Source of the DNA: CAZWVM01 sp964637705
GTDB lineage: Bacteria; UBA8481
Direction: 5' to 3'
Length of the DNA: 15,478 bases
Assembly: GCA_964637705.1 (NCBI GenBank)
Contig: CAZWVM010000076.1
Coordinates: 1 to 15,478, forward strand
Below the pieces are notes generated by a model. The model was not told where the DNA came from and did no database searches. It was given only the letters and a program-made list of their open reading frames with translations. This document shows, piece after piece, positions 1 to 9,669 of the stretch (positions are counted from its first letter, which is position 1; every line of letters starts with the position of its first letter). Made by a program: the position numbers and the translations under genes.

Positions 1-2
1 CC

Positions 3-221
3 TCCGTTTTTCGTGATTGCGAAATCAGCATCACTTCGGCTATTGTGAACACGGAGGGCGGCTACGGGGTTGACGTCTTCTACGTCGCGGGCCGCGGCGG
101 TCGCCGGATCCAGGACCCGGCCGACCTGGCCGCGCTGACGAATGCGCTCGAGGCCCTCGATTCGGCTCATTTCGAGCCTGTCCCGGCCGGGCCGGGGAAC
201 GACAGGAGGACGGGATCTTGA
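3..221 (+). CDS. glnD: C-terminal ACT domain of a probable [protein-PII] uridylyltransferase (5' truncated)
   Basis: An open frame enters from the left edge and ends at TGA 219-221, giving 72 residues of a C-terminus. The core reads ITSAIVNTEGGYGVDVFYV followed by a G-x-x-I-x-D-P-x-x-L-x-x-L pattern. This matches the last ACT repeat of GlnD, where I-x-S-A-x-I-x-T-x-G-x-x-V-x-D-x-F-Y-V is the recognisable signature. GlnD adds UMP to, and removes it from, the PII nitrogen-signalling protein, and its ACT repeats sense glutamine. The last 16 or so residues are a Pro/Gly-rich tail. The stop overlaps the TTG start of the next gene (TTGA), so the two are probably co-translated. Only the ACT domain is visible: the nucleotidyltransferase and HD domains lie outside the window. 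Another ACT-domain protein is therefore possible. Confidence 0.65.
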   Translation, partial: SVFRDCEISITSAIVNTEGGYGVDVFYVAGRGGRRIQDPADLAALTNALEALDSAHFEPVPAGPGNDRRTGS

Positions 222-1099
222 AGGTCATCTTCTACGGGGTCAGGGGTTCCCTTCCCGCGCCGGGTCCCTCCACGGTTCGTTACGGGGGAAATACCCCCTG
301 CATCGAGGTGGTCATCCCGGAGAGCGACCAGATCTTCATTCTCGACGCCGGCACCGGCATCCGCGAACTCGGCGGGAAGCTCGCCTCCAAGCGCGACAAA
401 ACCATCAACCTCTTCATCTCCCACACCCACTGGGATCACATCCACGGTTTCCCCTTCTTCGTCCCGATCTACATGCCCCATCACAAGATCAACGTCTTCG
501 GACCCACGAGCGACTCGCTCGACCTCTCCCTTCATGACGTTCTCACCCGCCAGATGGATTACTCCGTCTTCCCGGTGAGGTACGGCGAGCTCCAGGCGAC
601 GATCACCTACTCGGCGATGAAGCGCGAAAGCCGGATGTTCGGCGACGTCGAAGTGACGGCGCGGCCCCTCAACCATCCCGTCCTCACGCTCGGCTACAGC
701 GTCGCGCACAACGGCCGCCGCGTCGTCTACCAGAGCGACCACGAACCCTTCTACAACCTCTTCTCCGACGCCGCCGAGGACGCGAACAGCTTCATCGACG
801 AGTTGAACCGGGAGATCGAGGAATTCTCGGCCGGCGCGGACATCCTGATCGCCGACTCGATGTACACCCCCGAGGAGTACGACACCCACCGCGGTTGGGG
901 CCACTCCTCCTGGAAGCACGTCCTGAACCGCGCGCTCAAGGCGAAGGTGAAGCGCCTCGCCATCTTCCATCACGATCCCGCCCACAACGACGACTTCATG
1001 GACCGCCTGGGCGTGGAGATCGCCGCCGAGGTCGCTCGTCTCGGAAATCCCTTCGAACTCCTCATCGCGCGCGAGGGCATGGAAATCGACCTCGGATGA
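218..1099 (+). CDS. MBL-fold metallo-hydrolase (PhnP/RNase Z-like group)
   Basis: This 293-residue protein starts at TTG 218, chosen because AGGAGG at 204-209 sits 8 bases upstream. It has the metallo-beta-lactamase metal motif HTHWDH (His69, His71, Asp73, His74), a further metal His in LNHP (His153), and Asp174 in YQSDHE. Later conserved patches are DSMY (Asp213), GWGHSSW (His229) and FHHDPAH (His251, His252). The opening GVRGSLPAPGPSTVRYGGNT is typical of the branch of this fold related to PhnP and cyclic-nucleotide phosphodiesterases. It should be a cytosolic two-metal (Zn or Mn) phosphodiesterase-type hydrolase; there is no signal peptide and the substrate cannot be told from sequence. 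It overlaps the GlnD-like gene by 4 bases and the lipoprotein gene by 4 bases (ATGA), so all three are probably one transcript. Confidence 0.85.
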   Translation: MKVIFYGVRGSLPAPGPSTVRYGGNTPCIEVVIPESDQIFILDAGTGIRELGGKLASKRDKTINLFISHTHWDHIHGFPFFVPIYMPHHKINVFGPTSDSLDLSLHDVLTRQMDYSVFPVRYGELQATITYSAMKRESRMFGDVEVTARPLNHPVLTLGYSVAHNGRRVVYQSDHEPFYNLFSDAAEDANSFIDELNREIEEFSAGADILIADSMYTPEEYDTHRGWGHSSWKHVLNRALKAKVKRLAIFHHDPAHNDDFMDRLGVEIAAEVARLGNPFELLIAREGMEIDLG

Positions 1100-1827
1100 G
1101 TTTCCTCCGCCGCGCCCTCCCGGGGTTCCTCCTCGTCCTTGCCGCCTGCGGTCCCGCCGTGGAAGGCATCGACAAGGGCGTCGACGTCATCGAGATCCGA
1201 ACCTTCTCCGCGCCCGTCCTCATCCAGGACGCGGCCGCCGGCGCGCCCGTCGCACGGGCGCTCATCGAGGCCGTGAAGGAACTGCCGGCCGTCTCTCCCG
1301 CTCCCGACTCGACCCTCCGCTCCGGTTCCGACCCCTACGTCCGGCTCTCCCTCCTCAACGACGAACCGGCCGGCCAGCGCACGCTCCTCTACGCCCTTCT
1401 CGTCCTGCGCCTCCGCGACGCCGACCTTCCTCCCGCGACCCATCTCTACTACCGCGCGCGGAACGAGATGGACTGGCGCGGCGCGGAGCTCGACCCCGAG
1501 GCCGCGCGCCGCGTCGTCGGCAGAATCGCGGAGGCGGCGGGCCGCCGGCTCGACGCCCTTTTCACGCTGAACCGGCCGCGACTGGACGCGGTGCAGCGGA
1601 GCATCGAGAAGGTTTCGAGCGACGAGGGGATCTTCGGCGAGGAGATCGACCTGGTCTCGGTCGAGGACGTGGAGTGGCCGAACTCCGCGCTCGGATTCCC
1701 GAAGCCCGGGATGGCCTACGCCGAGATGATCGTCCCCGGGCACCGGGTGGTGCTCGCACTGCCCGGAGGGCGCAACGTCGAGTGCCACACCTCCGGCGAA
1801 CGCGTCGAGACGCAGACCAACGACTGA
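1096..1827 (+). CDS. Predicted lipoprotein of unknown function with a C-terminal WPxxxLGxPxPGMxY motif
   Basis: This is a 243-residue protein from ATG 1096, which overlaps the hydrolase stop as ATGA. The N-terminus is a lipoprotein signal: two Arg (residues 5-6), a hydrophobic stretch and the lipobox LAAC with Cys18 as the predicted lipidation site. The mature protein should be anchored to a membrane on the outside of the cytoplasm. Residues 190-230 contain WPNSALGFPKPGMAYAEMIV (194-213), then a PGHRVVL strand, GGR and CHT. From memory, this resembles a small domain in uncharacterised bacterial proteins whose usual form is WPDxxLGCPxPGMxYxQ; here Phe201 replaces the expected Cys. I do not recognise the middle part (residues 30-170). 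The frame stays open upstream to 895, but that part lies inside the hydrolase gene and would bury the signal peptide. No function is assigned. Confidence 0.8.
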   Translation: MSFLRRALPGFLLVLAACGPAVEGIDKGVDVIEIRTFSAPVLIQDAAAGAPVARALIEAVKELPAVSPAPDSTLRSGSDPYVRLSLLNDEPAGQRTLLYALLVLRLRDADLPPATHLYYRARNEMDWRGAELDPEAARRVVGRIAEAAGRRLDALFTLNRPRLDAVQRSIEKVSSDEGIFGEEIDLVSVEDVEWPNSALGFPKPGMAYAEMIVPGHRVVLALPGGRNVECHTSGERVETQTND

Positions 1828-1840
1828 CCGGGAGAAAGCC

Positions 1841-4534
<2,694 letters not shown>

Positions 4535-4545
4535 GGAGGCTCCAG

Positions 4546-4707
4546 ATGACGGATTTGGCGAACGTGGACAAGGGTGAGCGGGCGGAGCAGGAACGCCTCG
4601 AGTCGCGCATCGGCGAGAACGAGAAGAAGGAGGAGAAGGCCTGGGGTATCAAGTCGGACACCGCGGCCTTCGGCCGGAAGAAGATCGAGATCCCGGACCG
4701 CTGGTAG
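4546..4707 (+). CDS. Small highly charged hypothetical protein (53 aa) between alaS and yqgF
   Basis: A 53-codon reading frame runs from ATG 4546 to TAG 4705-4707. GAGGAGG at 4533-4539 lies 6 bases upstream, one of the best ribosome binding sites in the window. Nearly all third codon positions are G or C, like the neighbouring genes, which supports real coding. The protein opens MTDLANVDKGERAEQERLES, continues through a Glu/Lys cluster (ENEKKEEK, residues 24-31), then WGIKSDTAAFGRKKIEIPDRW to the end. The first 30 residues are probably helical. It has no membrane segment or Cys, so it is probably a soluble cytosolic protein. It begins 11 bases after alaS and ends 11 bases before yqgF. In Bacillota the small protein IreB/UPF0297 occupies this position, but I see no sequence similarity to it. 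Function unknown. Confidence 0.72.
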   Translation: MTDLANVDKGERAEQERLESRIGENEKKEEKAWGIKSDTAAFGRKKIEIPDRW

Positions 4708-4718
4708 ATCGCCGGCCG

Positions 4719-5135
4719 TTGCCGAATCCGACCGGGCCCTCCGGCGGCCCTGTCCTCGCCGTTGATCCCGGCACCGTCCGCGTCGGGCTCGCCGTCTCCG
4801 ACCCCGGGCGCACCATCGCCTTCCCTCTCGAGGTCGTCCCCGCGAAGGCGGCGCTGGCCCGCATCCGAGCCCTCGTCGCCGAGCGCGGCATCGCGGTCAT
4901 CGTCGTCGGCCTGCCCCTCACCCTGCGCGGCACGATCGGGCCGGAAGGCGAACGGGTCCTGCGTTTCGTCGAGAAGCTGAAAAAGAAGCTGAAGGGCGTT
5001 CCCGTCGAGACGCTCGACGAGCGCCTCTCCTCGAGCGAAGCCGACCGCTATCTCTCGGATTCCGCTCCCCGCGAGGTTCGCGACGCCGTCGCGGCCTCGC
5101 TCATCCTCGAAAGGCATCTCGCGCGCGGCCGCTGA
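4719..5135 (+). CDS. yqgF: YqgF/RuvX-family RNase H-fold nuclease (pre-16S rRNA processing)
   Basis: This 138-residue protein is of normal length for the family. It carries the YqgF hallmarks in order: VLAVDPGTVRVGLAVSD (12-28, catalytic Asp16), VVGLPLTLRGTIGPEGERV (62-80), ETLDERLSSSEA (97-108) and a final acidic residue in RDAVAASLILERHL (Asp122). Family members have an RNase H-like fold and take part in maturing the 5' end of 16S rRNA; a Holliday-junction resolvase role (RuvX) has also been proposed. The start is TTG 4719. No other start codon exists in frame before the first motif, and the upstream ribosome binding site is weak, so translation may depend on coupling to the small gene 11 bases upstream. 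It is the last gene of the left operon and converges on the ABC permease gene, with 14 bases between the stops. Confidence 0.92.
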   Translation: MPNPTGPSGGPVLAVDPGTVRVGLAVSDPGRTIAFPLEVVPAKAALARIRALVAERGIAVIVVGLPLTLRGTIGPEGERVLRFVEKLKKKLKGVPVETLDERLSSSEADRYLSDSAPREVRDAVAASLILERHLARGR

Positions 5136-5149
5136 CGCCCGGGGCCGGT

Positions 5150-5959
5150 CTAGATGTGCCGGCGACGCCTCAAAACCGCGGTCGAAAGAAGGAAACTCAC
5201 ACCGGCCACCGCCAGCGCATAGAGCGCCGTCAGGAGGAGGATCTCCCCGTGAGCCGCGTCCGCCCGGAAGGTGTTCCGCAAGAGCATCGTCTGCCGGGAG
5301 AAGGGATCGTAGCACGGGAGCAGCCAGTAGAAGGTCTCGACGAGCCGGCGCAGGTAGGGAACGACGAGCTTGTAGACCGGTCGCTCCGCGGCCTTCTCCG
5401 CCGCCATGAACAGGAGGATCATCCCGTACCAGATCTTGTCGTTCAGAAACGCCGAGACCGTGACCGCGACGACCGGGTGCAGGAGGCTGGTCAAGAGGTG
5501 CAGGACCGAGAAAAGGATCATCGTGTGCAGGAAATCGATCCCGATCACCACCAGGATTCCGGGGTCGAAGGAGATGCCCTCGACGGCGAACGACACGACG
5601 CCCACGAGGGCGATGAAGGTCGACGCGGCGAGCGTGATCGAGGCCACCGTCAGGAACTGCCCCAGGACCCACGTCTCGACCGGCCACGGCTTCGTCAGCA
5701 CCATCTTGATGCTGCGGTTCTGAACGTGGTGGTGCAGGATCGAGATGCCCATGAGCGGAACGAGGAAGTAGACGAAGTGCGTCAGCATCTGCAGGACGGT
5801 GCGCACGATATCGAAACGGCGGCCCGCGGAAAGAATGAAGAACTGGGGGACGAGCGAGAGGCCAAGCCAGCCGAGGAGGATCACGGCCAGGACGATCATG
5901 ACGCGATTCTTGACGCAGTAGCGCAGGTTCGCCACGACATGGGCAAGGAGCACGCGCAT
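5150..5959 (-). CDS. ABC-2 type transporter permease
   Basis: This 269-residue integral membrane protein starts at ATG 5959. That start overlaps the TGA of the upstream ATPase by one base (TGATG), and a GGAGG ribosome site lies about 10 bases upstream. Hydrophobic segments lie at roughly residues 20-43, 58-78, 98-125, 134-158, 160-172, 178-190 and 239-262, consistent with about six membrane spans. The cytosolic patch HHHVQNRSIKMVLTKPWPVE (76-95) resembles the coupling region of COG1277/NosY-like ABC-2 permeases, where rsi-k-l-l-kP is typical. It probably forms a dimeric exporter with the adjacent ATPase; the substrate is unknown. The C-terminus ends in a basic RRRRH tail. It is the last gene of the minus-strand operon. 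The alternative upstream frame lies within the ATPase gene and is not real. Confidence 0.85.
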   Translation of the reverse strand: MRVLLAHVVANLRYCVKNRVMIVLAVILLGWLGLSLVPQFFILSAGRRFDIVRTVLQMLTHFVYFLVPLMGISILHHHVQNRSIKMVLTKPWPVETWVLGQFLTVASITLAASTFIALVGVVSFAVEGISFDPGILVVIGIDFLHTMILFSVLHLLTSLLHPVVAVTVSAFLNDKIWYGMILLFMAAEKAAERPVYKLVVPYLRRLVETFYWLLPCYDPFSRQTMLLRNTFRADAAHGEILLLTALYALAVAGVSFLLSTAVLRRRRHI

Positions 5960-6873
5960 CACGGCTTTTCCTCCCCCGCCATGACGCCCATGAAGGCCTC
6001 CTCCAGGGTCAGTCGCTTGAAGGAGCACTCCAGCACCTTGACGCCCGAGGACCGTGCGAAGGCGAAAAGTTCCTCCGCCCGGTCGGCGGGGATAAAGCCC
6101 TTGAGGGGCGCCTCGGGCGACGCCGGCCCCTCCGCCACCTCGCAGAAGGCCGGCAGGGGCGACGCACCCCGCTCGATGGAGAAGGCGTAGCGCTCGCGGT
6201 CCTCGGTCAGGAGGCTCTCGATCCGGTCCTCCTTCACCACGCGGCCGCGGTTCATGATCCCGATCCGCGTGCAGATCATCTCGACCTCGGAGAGAACGTG
6301 GGAATTCACGACGATCGTCGCGCCCCTCGCGCTCATCGCGAGCAGGATGTCCCGCACCTCCTTCACGATGATCGGGTCGAGGCCCCGCGTCGGTTCGTCC
6401 AGGAAGACGATCTCCGGTTCCTTCAAGAGGCACGTCGCGATGCCCGTCTTCTGCTTCATGCCCTTCGAGCACTTTTCCAAGGGCAGGTCGGCGAACTCCG
6501 CGAGTCCCACCCGCTCGATCGCCTCGTCCGCCCGCGCCCGCGCGACGGGGGTCCGGTAGAGGTCCGCGTAGTAGCGCACGGCCTGCCGGACGGTGAGATA
6601 GAGATGGTAGTGAGGTTCCTCCGGCACGTAGGCCGCGCGTTCGAAGAAGCCCGCCCCCGGCTCGGGCGCCTCCCCCATCACCGTCACGCGCCCGCGATCG
6701 GGCCGGATGAGCCCCAGGAAGCAATACATCGCCGTGGACTTGCCCGCCCCGTTCGGACCCAGGAGCCCGTAGACGTCGCCGCGGCCGATCGAGAGATCCA
6801 GTCCGTCCAGGGCCCGGATCGGGCGGCCGACGAGGCGCCGGAAGACGACGCTCACGTTCTCCGCGCGGATCAC
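5959..6873 (-). CDS. ABC transporter ATP-binding protein (ABC-2 exporter type)
   Basis: This 304-residue ATPase starts at GTG 6873. The start is fixed by GGAGGAGG at 6878-6885, 4 bases upstream, and by a GTGA overlap with the stop of the thioredoxin gene. The ABC domain is complete: Walker A GPNGAGKST (39-47), signature CSKGMKQK (135-142), Walker B IVFLDEPTRGLDP (155-167) and switch His192 in NSHVLSE. At the Q-loop position the sequence reads YVPEEP, with Glu instead of Gln, which is common in ABC-2 type ATPases such as the NosF and GldA relatives. The last 80 residues are an accessory C-terminal region of the DRI class, with RLTLEEAFMGVM near the end, as usual for this class. It should power the adjacent permease. 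The purine-rich ribosome site also encodes the Glu-rich tail of the upstream protein. Confidence 0.95.
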   Translation of the reverse strand: MIRAENVSVVFRRLVGRPIRALDGLDLSIGRGDVYGLLGPNGAGKSTAMYCFLGLIRPDRGRVTVMGEAPEPGAGFFERAAYVPEEPHYHLYLTVRQAVRYYADLYRTPVARARADEAIERVGLAEFADLPLEKCSKGMKQKTGIATCLLKEPEIVFLDEPTRGLDPIIVKEVRDILLAMSARGATIVVNSHVLSEVEMICTRIGIMNRGRVVKEDRIESLLTEDRERYAFSIERGASPLPAFCEVAEGPASPEAPLKGFIPADRAEELFAFARSSGVKVLECSFKRLTLEEAFMGVMAGEEKP

Positions 6874-7547
6874 GGTTCCTCCTCCATCGGGAGTCCCGAG
6901 TCCTCGGGCGGCGGCGCGTCCGATTTCTCCGCTCCGCGTTCCAGGAGTCGCCGGTATCGCTCGGGCGTGATCCCGCCGCCCTGCTCGATGATCGACAGGT
7001 TCGCCGCGACCGCCGGGCCCAGGGCGACGTCCGCGTTCCGGATCGCGCCGACCTCGTATAAGGCGATCCGGCCGTTCGCATCGACAAGCACCGTCGTGGG
7101 AAAGCTTGAAACGCCGTATAGTCTCATGACCCGGCGCTCCGGATCGAGCCCCACCGGGAAGGTCGGTTCGACCTGCTCGATGAAGGCCTCCACGTCCTCC
7201 GGTTTGTCCCCGCAGTCGATCGCAATCATCACGATGCCGTCGCCCCGGGTTTCCCGGAATCTGTTCAACTCCGGCATCTCGGTACGACACGGACCGCACC
7301 ACGTCGTGAAGAAGTTCAGGATCACGACGCGCCGGCCCACGTGATCCCCGAGGGCGAAGGTGTCACCCCCGGCCAGTTCGACCGAGAAGTCCCGCGCCAC
7401 TTTCCCCTGCCACATCCCGGGCAGGCTCATGAAACGCGTCGAGTTCTCGATCTCCTCCGCCTCGGGAAAATTCTTGATGCGCAGGTGGAGGACGCCGGCG
7501 AGGGCGAGGAGCAGGAGGAGGGAGACGAGGCGCGACCGGGTCGACAT
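6870..7547 (-). CDS. TlpA/ResA-like thioredoxin with N-terminal membrane anchor
   Basis: This protein has 225 residues from ATG 7547. Residues 7-21 are a hydrophobic signal-anchor (LVSLLLLLALAGVLH) after a basic start, placing the rest outside the cytoplasmic membrane. The thioredoxin fold covers about 50-185: GKVARDFSVELAGG, then NFFTTWCGPCRTEMPEL with the redox pair Cys84 and Cys87, and the cis-Pro loop SSFPTT (Pro150). These fit the TlpA/ResA family of periplasmic thiol-disulfide reductases, which act on c-type cytochromes or copper-site proteins. A short tail after 190 is acidic and Pro-rich. The frame is open to an ATG at 7691, but that extension puts about 48 polar residues before the signal, so 7547 is preferred. 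No clear Shine-Dalgarno precedes it. It is the first gene of a three-gene operon with an ABC exporter. Confidence 0.88.
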   Translation of the reverse strand: MSTRSRLVSLLLLLALAGVLHLRIKNFPEAEEIENSTRFMSLPGMWQGKVARDFSVELAGGDTFALGDHVGRRVVILNFFTTWCGPCRTEMPELNRFRETRGDGIVMIAIDCGDKPEDVEAFIEQVEPTFPVGLDPERRVMRLYGVSSFPTTVLVDANGRIALYEVGAIRNADVALGPAVAANLSIIEQGGGITPERYRRLLERGAEKSDAPPPEDSGLPMEEEP

Positions 7548-7618
7548 GAGAAGCGCATTTTCCGTCTTTTCAGGCCTCGAGGCAAGGGCCAGGTTGGCGA
7601 CATAGGCCTCGTTCTGAA

Positions 7619-7647
7619 TTGACAGCCCCCCCGTAATCGGATACAAA
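7619..7647 (+). promoter_or_regulatory. Predicted sigma-70-type promoter for secD-secF-rel-rlmN
   Basis: A perfect -35 box TTGACA at 7619-7624 is followed by 17 bases and TACAAA at 7642-7647, a 4 of 6 match to TATAAT. Transcription would start near 7654 and give a leader of about 130 bases before secD. It lies in the 239-base divergent gap between the thioredoxin gene and secD. It is an AT-rich island in a high-GC background. Confidence 0.55.
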
Positions 7648-7694
7648 TTTCGGGTTTTCCCGTTGTCGCAGTCAGAATCCAAGAGTTGCATTCT

Positions 7695-7726
7695 CTTCCG
7701 ACGCCCGGAACCGGAGGCGTCTGAAG
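7695..7726 (+). promoter_or_regulatory. Hairpin in the secD 5' leader
   Basis: CTTC-C-GACGCC (7695-7705) can pair with GGCGTC-T-GAAG (7716-7726), giving ten pairs with one C/T mismatch and a 10-base loop. No run of T follows, so it is not an intrinsic terminator. It sits about 60 bases before the secD start, inside the predicted leader. A structural or regulatory role is inference. Confidence 0.4.
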
Positions 7727-7773
7727 ATCGACTCGATTTCGAAACCCCGGGCCAATGAGCGGGCAGAACGGGC

Positions 7774-7780
7774 AGGAGGA
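7774..7780 (+). promoter_or_regulatory. Ribosome binding site that fixes the secD start at 7787
   Basis: AGGAGGA ends one base before ATG 7781 but lies 6 bases before the in-frame ATG 7787. Only the second spacing is workable, so secD should begin MKSGMLRVWV rather than two residues earlier. Confidence 0.75.
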
Positions 7781-7786
7781 ATGGGC

Positions 7787-9559
7787 ATGAAGTCAGGCAT
7801 GTTGAGAGTCTGGGTGATCCTGGCGGTCATCGCGATCGCGGGATACTGGCTCTATCCCACGATCCAATGGGCCCGCATGTCGCCGGAAGACGTGGCCGCG
7901 AATCCCGACAGGGCCGAGTCCCTGAGAACCCGGTCGATCAACCTCGGTCTCGATCTCCAGGGCGGCATCCACCTCGTCCTGGGCGTCAAGAGCGACAAGT
8001 TGAAGCAGAACGTCCTATTGACCGTCAATCGCCGCCTCCCCGGGATCTTCAAGGAGAAGGGCATCGCCGTCACGGAGAACCGTATCGTCGGGGACGGGTT
8101 GGAGTTCGAGGTGAACCCGGAGGCACGCACGGATCGGGCGCAGGACATCGAGGAAGGGCTGTTGCAGGCGGGATACCTCTCCACGCCTCAGTATCGCGAG
8201 GACCCGGCCCGGCCCGGCCGCGTCATCGTTCGCGCGAATCTCGATCCCGAGGCCTTCGACCGCGAGGTGAAGGAAGCCACGGGGCGCGCCCTGGAGATCA
8301 TACGGAACCGCGTCGACGCCTTCGGCGTGGCGGAACCCTCGATCCAGCAGTCCGGCGACGACAAGATCGTCGTCGAACTGCCGGGAGCCACCGATCCGGC
8401 CCGCGCCCGCGCGCTCATCGGCCGCACCGCCCAGCTCCAGTTCCACCGGGTCCGCGAGGACGCGGACCTCTCCGGGATCCTCAACGCGATCAGCGGCGCG
8501 ACGAACGGCGAGCTGATGAAGCTCGTCACGATCCAGCAGGTCGGCCAGGGCGTCTTCGACATCCACATCAAGCCCGAGGACAAGGACCGTTTCACGGAGA
8601 TGATCTCCTCCCCCTCCGCCCTCCAGCAGATCCCCCCCCTCTCCCGGATCTTCCTCGGCATCGTCAACGAGCGCCGGGCGGGGGAGCGCGTGATCCCGGT
8701 GTATCTCCTCGAGGAGGAGCCGGCGATGACCGGCGAGAACCTCGAGATGGCGCGGATCAGCGTCGACGAGCGGAACAAGCCGATGGTCGTCTTCGAGTTC
8801 AACAACGAGGGCGCGGACCAGTTCGGCACGCTCACGGCGGAGCTGATGCGCGGTCAGAAGCGTCTCGCCGTGGTCCTGGACGACGTCGTCCAGTCCGCTC
8901 CGTCGGTCAAGAGCCAGATCCGCTCCCGGGGCCAGATCGAGGGGAACTTCTCGCACGACGAGGCCCGCGATCTCGCCGTCGTATTGCGTTCAGGCGCCCT
9001 GCCGGCCCCCGTGGAGATCCTCGAGGACCGCACCGTCGGTCCGTCCCTCGGCCGCGACTCGATCGAGAAGGGCTTCTACGCCTCGCTCGTCGGATTCGGA
9101 ATCGTCCTGGTCTTCATGCTCCTGTGGTACCGGACGGCCGGGCTCATCGCCGACGTCTGCATGGGTTTGAACGTCGTTCTCACCCTCGCGATTCTCTCCA
9201 TGATCAACGCCACGCTCACCCTGCCCGGTATCGCCGGGCTGGTCCTGACGATGGGCATGGCCGTGGACGCCAACATCCTGATCTTCGAGCGCATGAAGGA
9301 GGAATTGAAAGCGGGCAAGGGAGCCTACACCGCGGTGAGCGCGGGCTATGAAAAGGCCTTCTCGGCCATCTTCGACGGCAACATCACGACCCTCATCACC
9401 GCCATGGCGCTCTACGAATACGGCAGCGGGCCGGTTCGCGGCTTCGCCGTGACGCTCTCCATCGGCATCGTCGTCTCCATGTTCACGGCCATCTTCGTCT
9501 CGAGGACCATCTTCGACAAGATCGTACTGGCTCCGAAGGAGCCGAGGTTGTCCCTGTGA
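7787..9559 (+). CDS. secD: Protein translocase subunit SecD
   Basis: This 590-residue membrane protein belongs to the SecDF complex, which uses the proton gradient to help pull exported proteins through SecYEG. After TM1 (about residues 5-24) comes the conserved LGLDLQGGIHLVLGV (53-67). A large periplasmic P1 region follows, with TGRALEIIRNRVDAFGVAEP (165-184) and VVELPG. Five more membrane segments lie after about residue 430. The proton-path motif LVLTMGMAVDANILIFERMKEE (485-506) includes Asp494, equivalent in position to the essential Asp519 of E. coli SecD. FDGNITTLITAMALYEYGSG (529-548) is the other family signature. The length is near the E. coli protein (615). Start chosen at ATG 7787 from its ribosome site. 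yajC, often the upstream neighbour, is absent here. The stop lies 10 bases before a run of N, and its TGA overlaps a GTG that should be the secF start. Confidence 0.98.
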   Translation: MKSGMLRVWVILAVIAIAGYWLYPTIQWARMSPEDVAANPDRAESLRTRSINLGLDLQGGIHLVLGVKSDKLKQNVLLTVNRRLPGIFKEKGIAVTENRIVGDGLEFEVNPEARTDRAQDIEEGLLQAGYLSTPQYREDPARPGRVIVRANLDPEAFDREVKEATGRALEIIRNRVDAFGVAEPSIQQSGDDKIVVELPGATDPARARALIGRTAQLQFHRVREDADLSGILNAISGATNGELMKLVTIQQVGQGVFDIHIKPEDKDRFTEMISSPSALQQIPPLSRIFLGIVNERRAGERVIPVYLLEEEPAMTGENLEMARISVDERNKPMVVFEFNNEGADQFGTLTAELMRGQKRLAVVLDDVVQSAPSVKSQIRSRGQIEGNFSHDEARDLAVVLRSGALPAPVEILEDRTVGPSLGRDSIEKGFYASLVGFGIVLVFMLLWYRTAGLIADVCMGLNVVLTLAILSMINATLTLPGIAGLVLTMGMAVDANILIFERMKEELKAGKGAYTAVSAGYEKAFSAIFDGNITTLITAMALYEYGSGPVRGFAVTLSIGIVVSMFTAIFVSRTIFDKIVLAPKEPRLSL

Positions 9560-9569
9560 AGCGCATCTT
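9515..9569 (+). repeat. 55-bp contig overlap, copy 1 (left of the N gap)
   Basis: These 55 bases are identical to 9670-9724. They cover the last 14 codons of secD, its stop and the first four codons of secF. The exact identity and position at both gap edges point to the two contigs sharing one terminal 55-base overlap, not to a genomic duplication. Confidence 0.9.
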
Positions 9570-9669
9570 NNNNNNNNNNNNNNNNNNNNNNNNNNNNNNN
9601 NNNNNNNNNNNNNNNNNNNNNNNNNNNNNNNNNNNNNNNNNNNNNNNNNNNNNNNNNNNNNNNNNNNNN
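9570..9669. other. Assembly gap of exactly 100 N
   Basis: The gap is a placeholder of exactly 100 N between two copies of the same 55 bases. Collapsing the copies and removing the N restores a continuous secD-secF junction with a 4-base GTGA overlap, so no sequence is likely to be missing. Confidence 0.95.

Noticed and set aside
895..1095. An N-terminal extension of the lipoprotein to 895
   Set aside because: It lies wholly inside the MBL hydrolase gene in another frame, is Arg/Pro-rich shadow sequence and would bury the lipoprotein signal; ATG 1096 gives a proper lipobox.
5133..5152. A bidirectional terminator between yqgF and the ABC permease gene
   Set aside because: Only 14 bases separate the stops; they are G/C-rich without a clear stem or T tract.
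5156..6190. A 344-codon plus-strand frame antisense to the ABC permease and ATPase
   Set aside because: The composition is a charged low-complexity shadow rich in Asp, Glu, Arg and His; the opposite strand encodes unmistakable ABC motifs.
7548..7691. A longer TlpA-like protein starting at 7691
   Set aside because: The added 48 residues are polar and precede the signal-anchor, and they would run over the predicted secD promoter; ATG 7547 starts directly at the signal sequence.
7700..7721. An intrinsic terminator before secD
   Set aside because: The hairpin stem is followed by a mixed sequence with no T run.
8015..8956. A 313-codon minus-strand frame inside secD
   Set aside because: It is a shadow of a conserved gene, with no ribosome site and no family motif.
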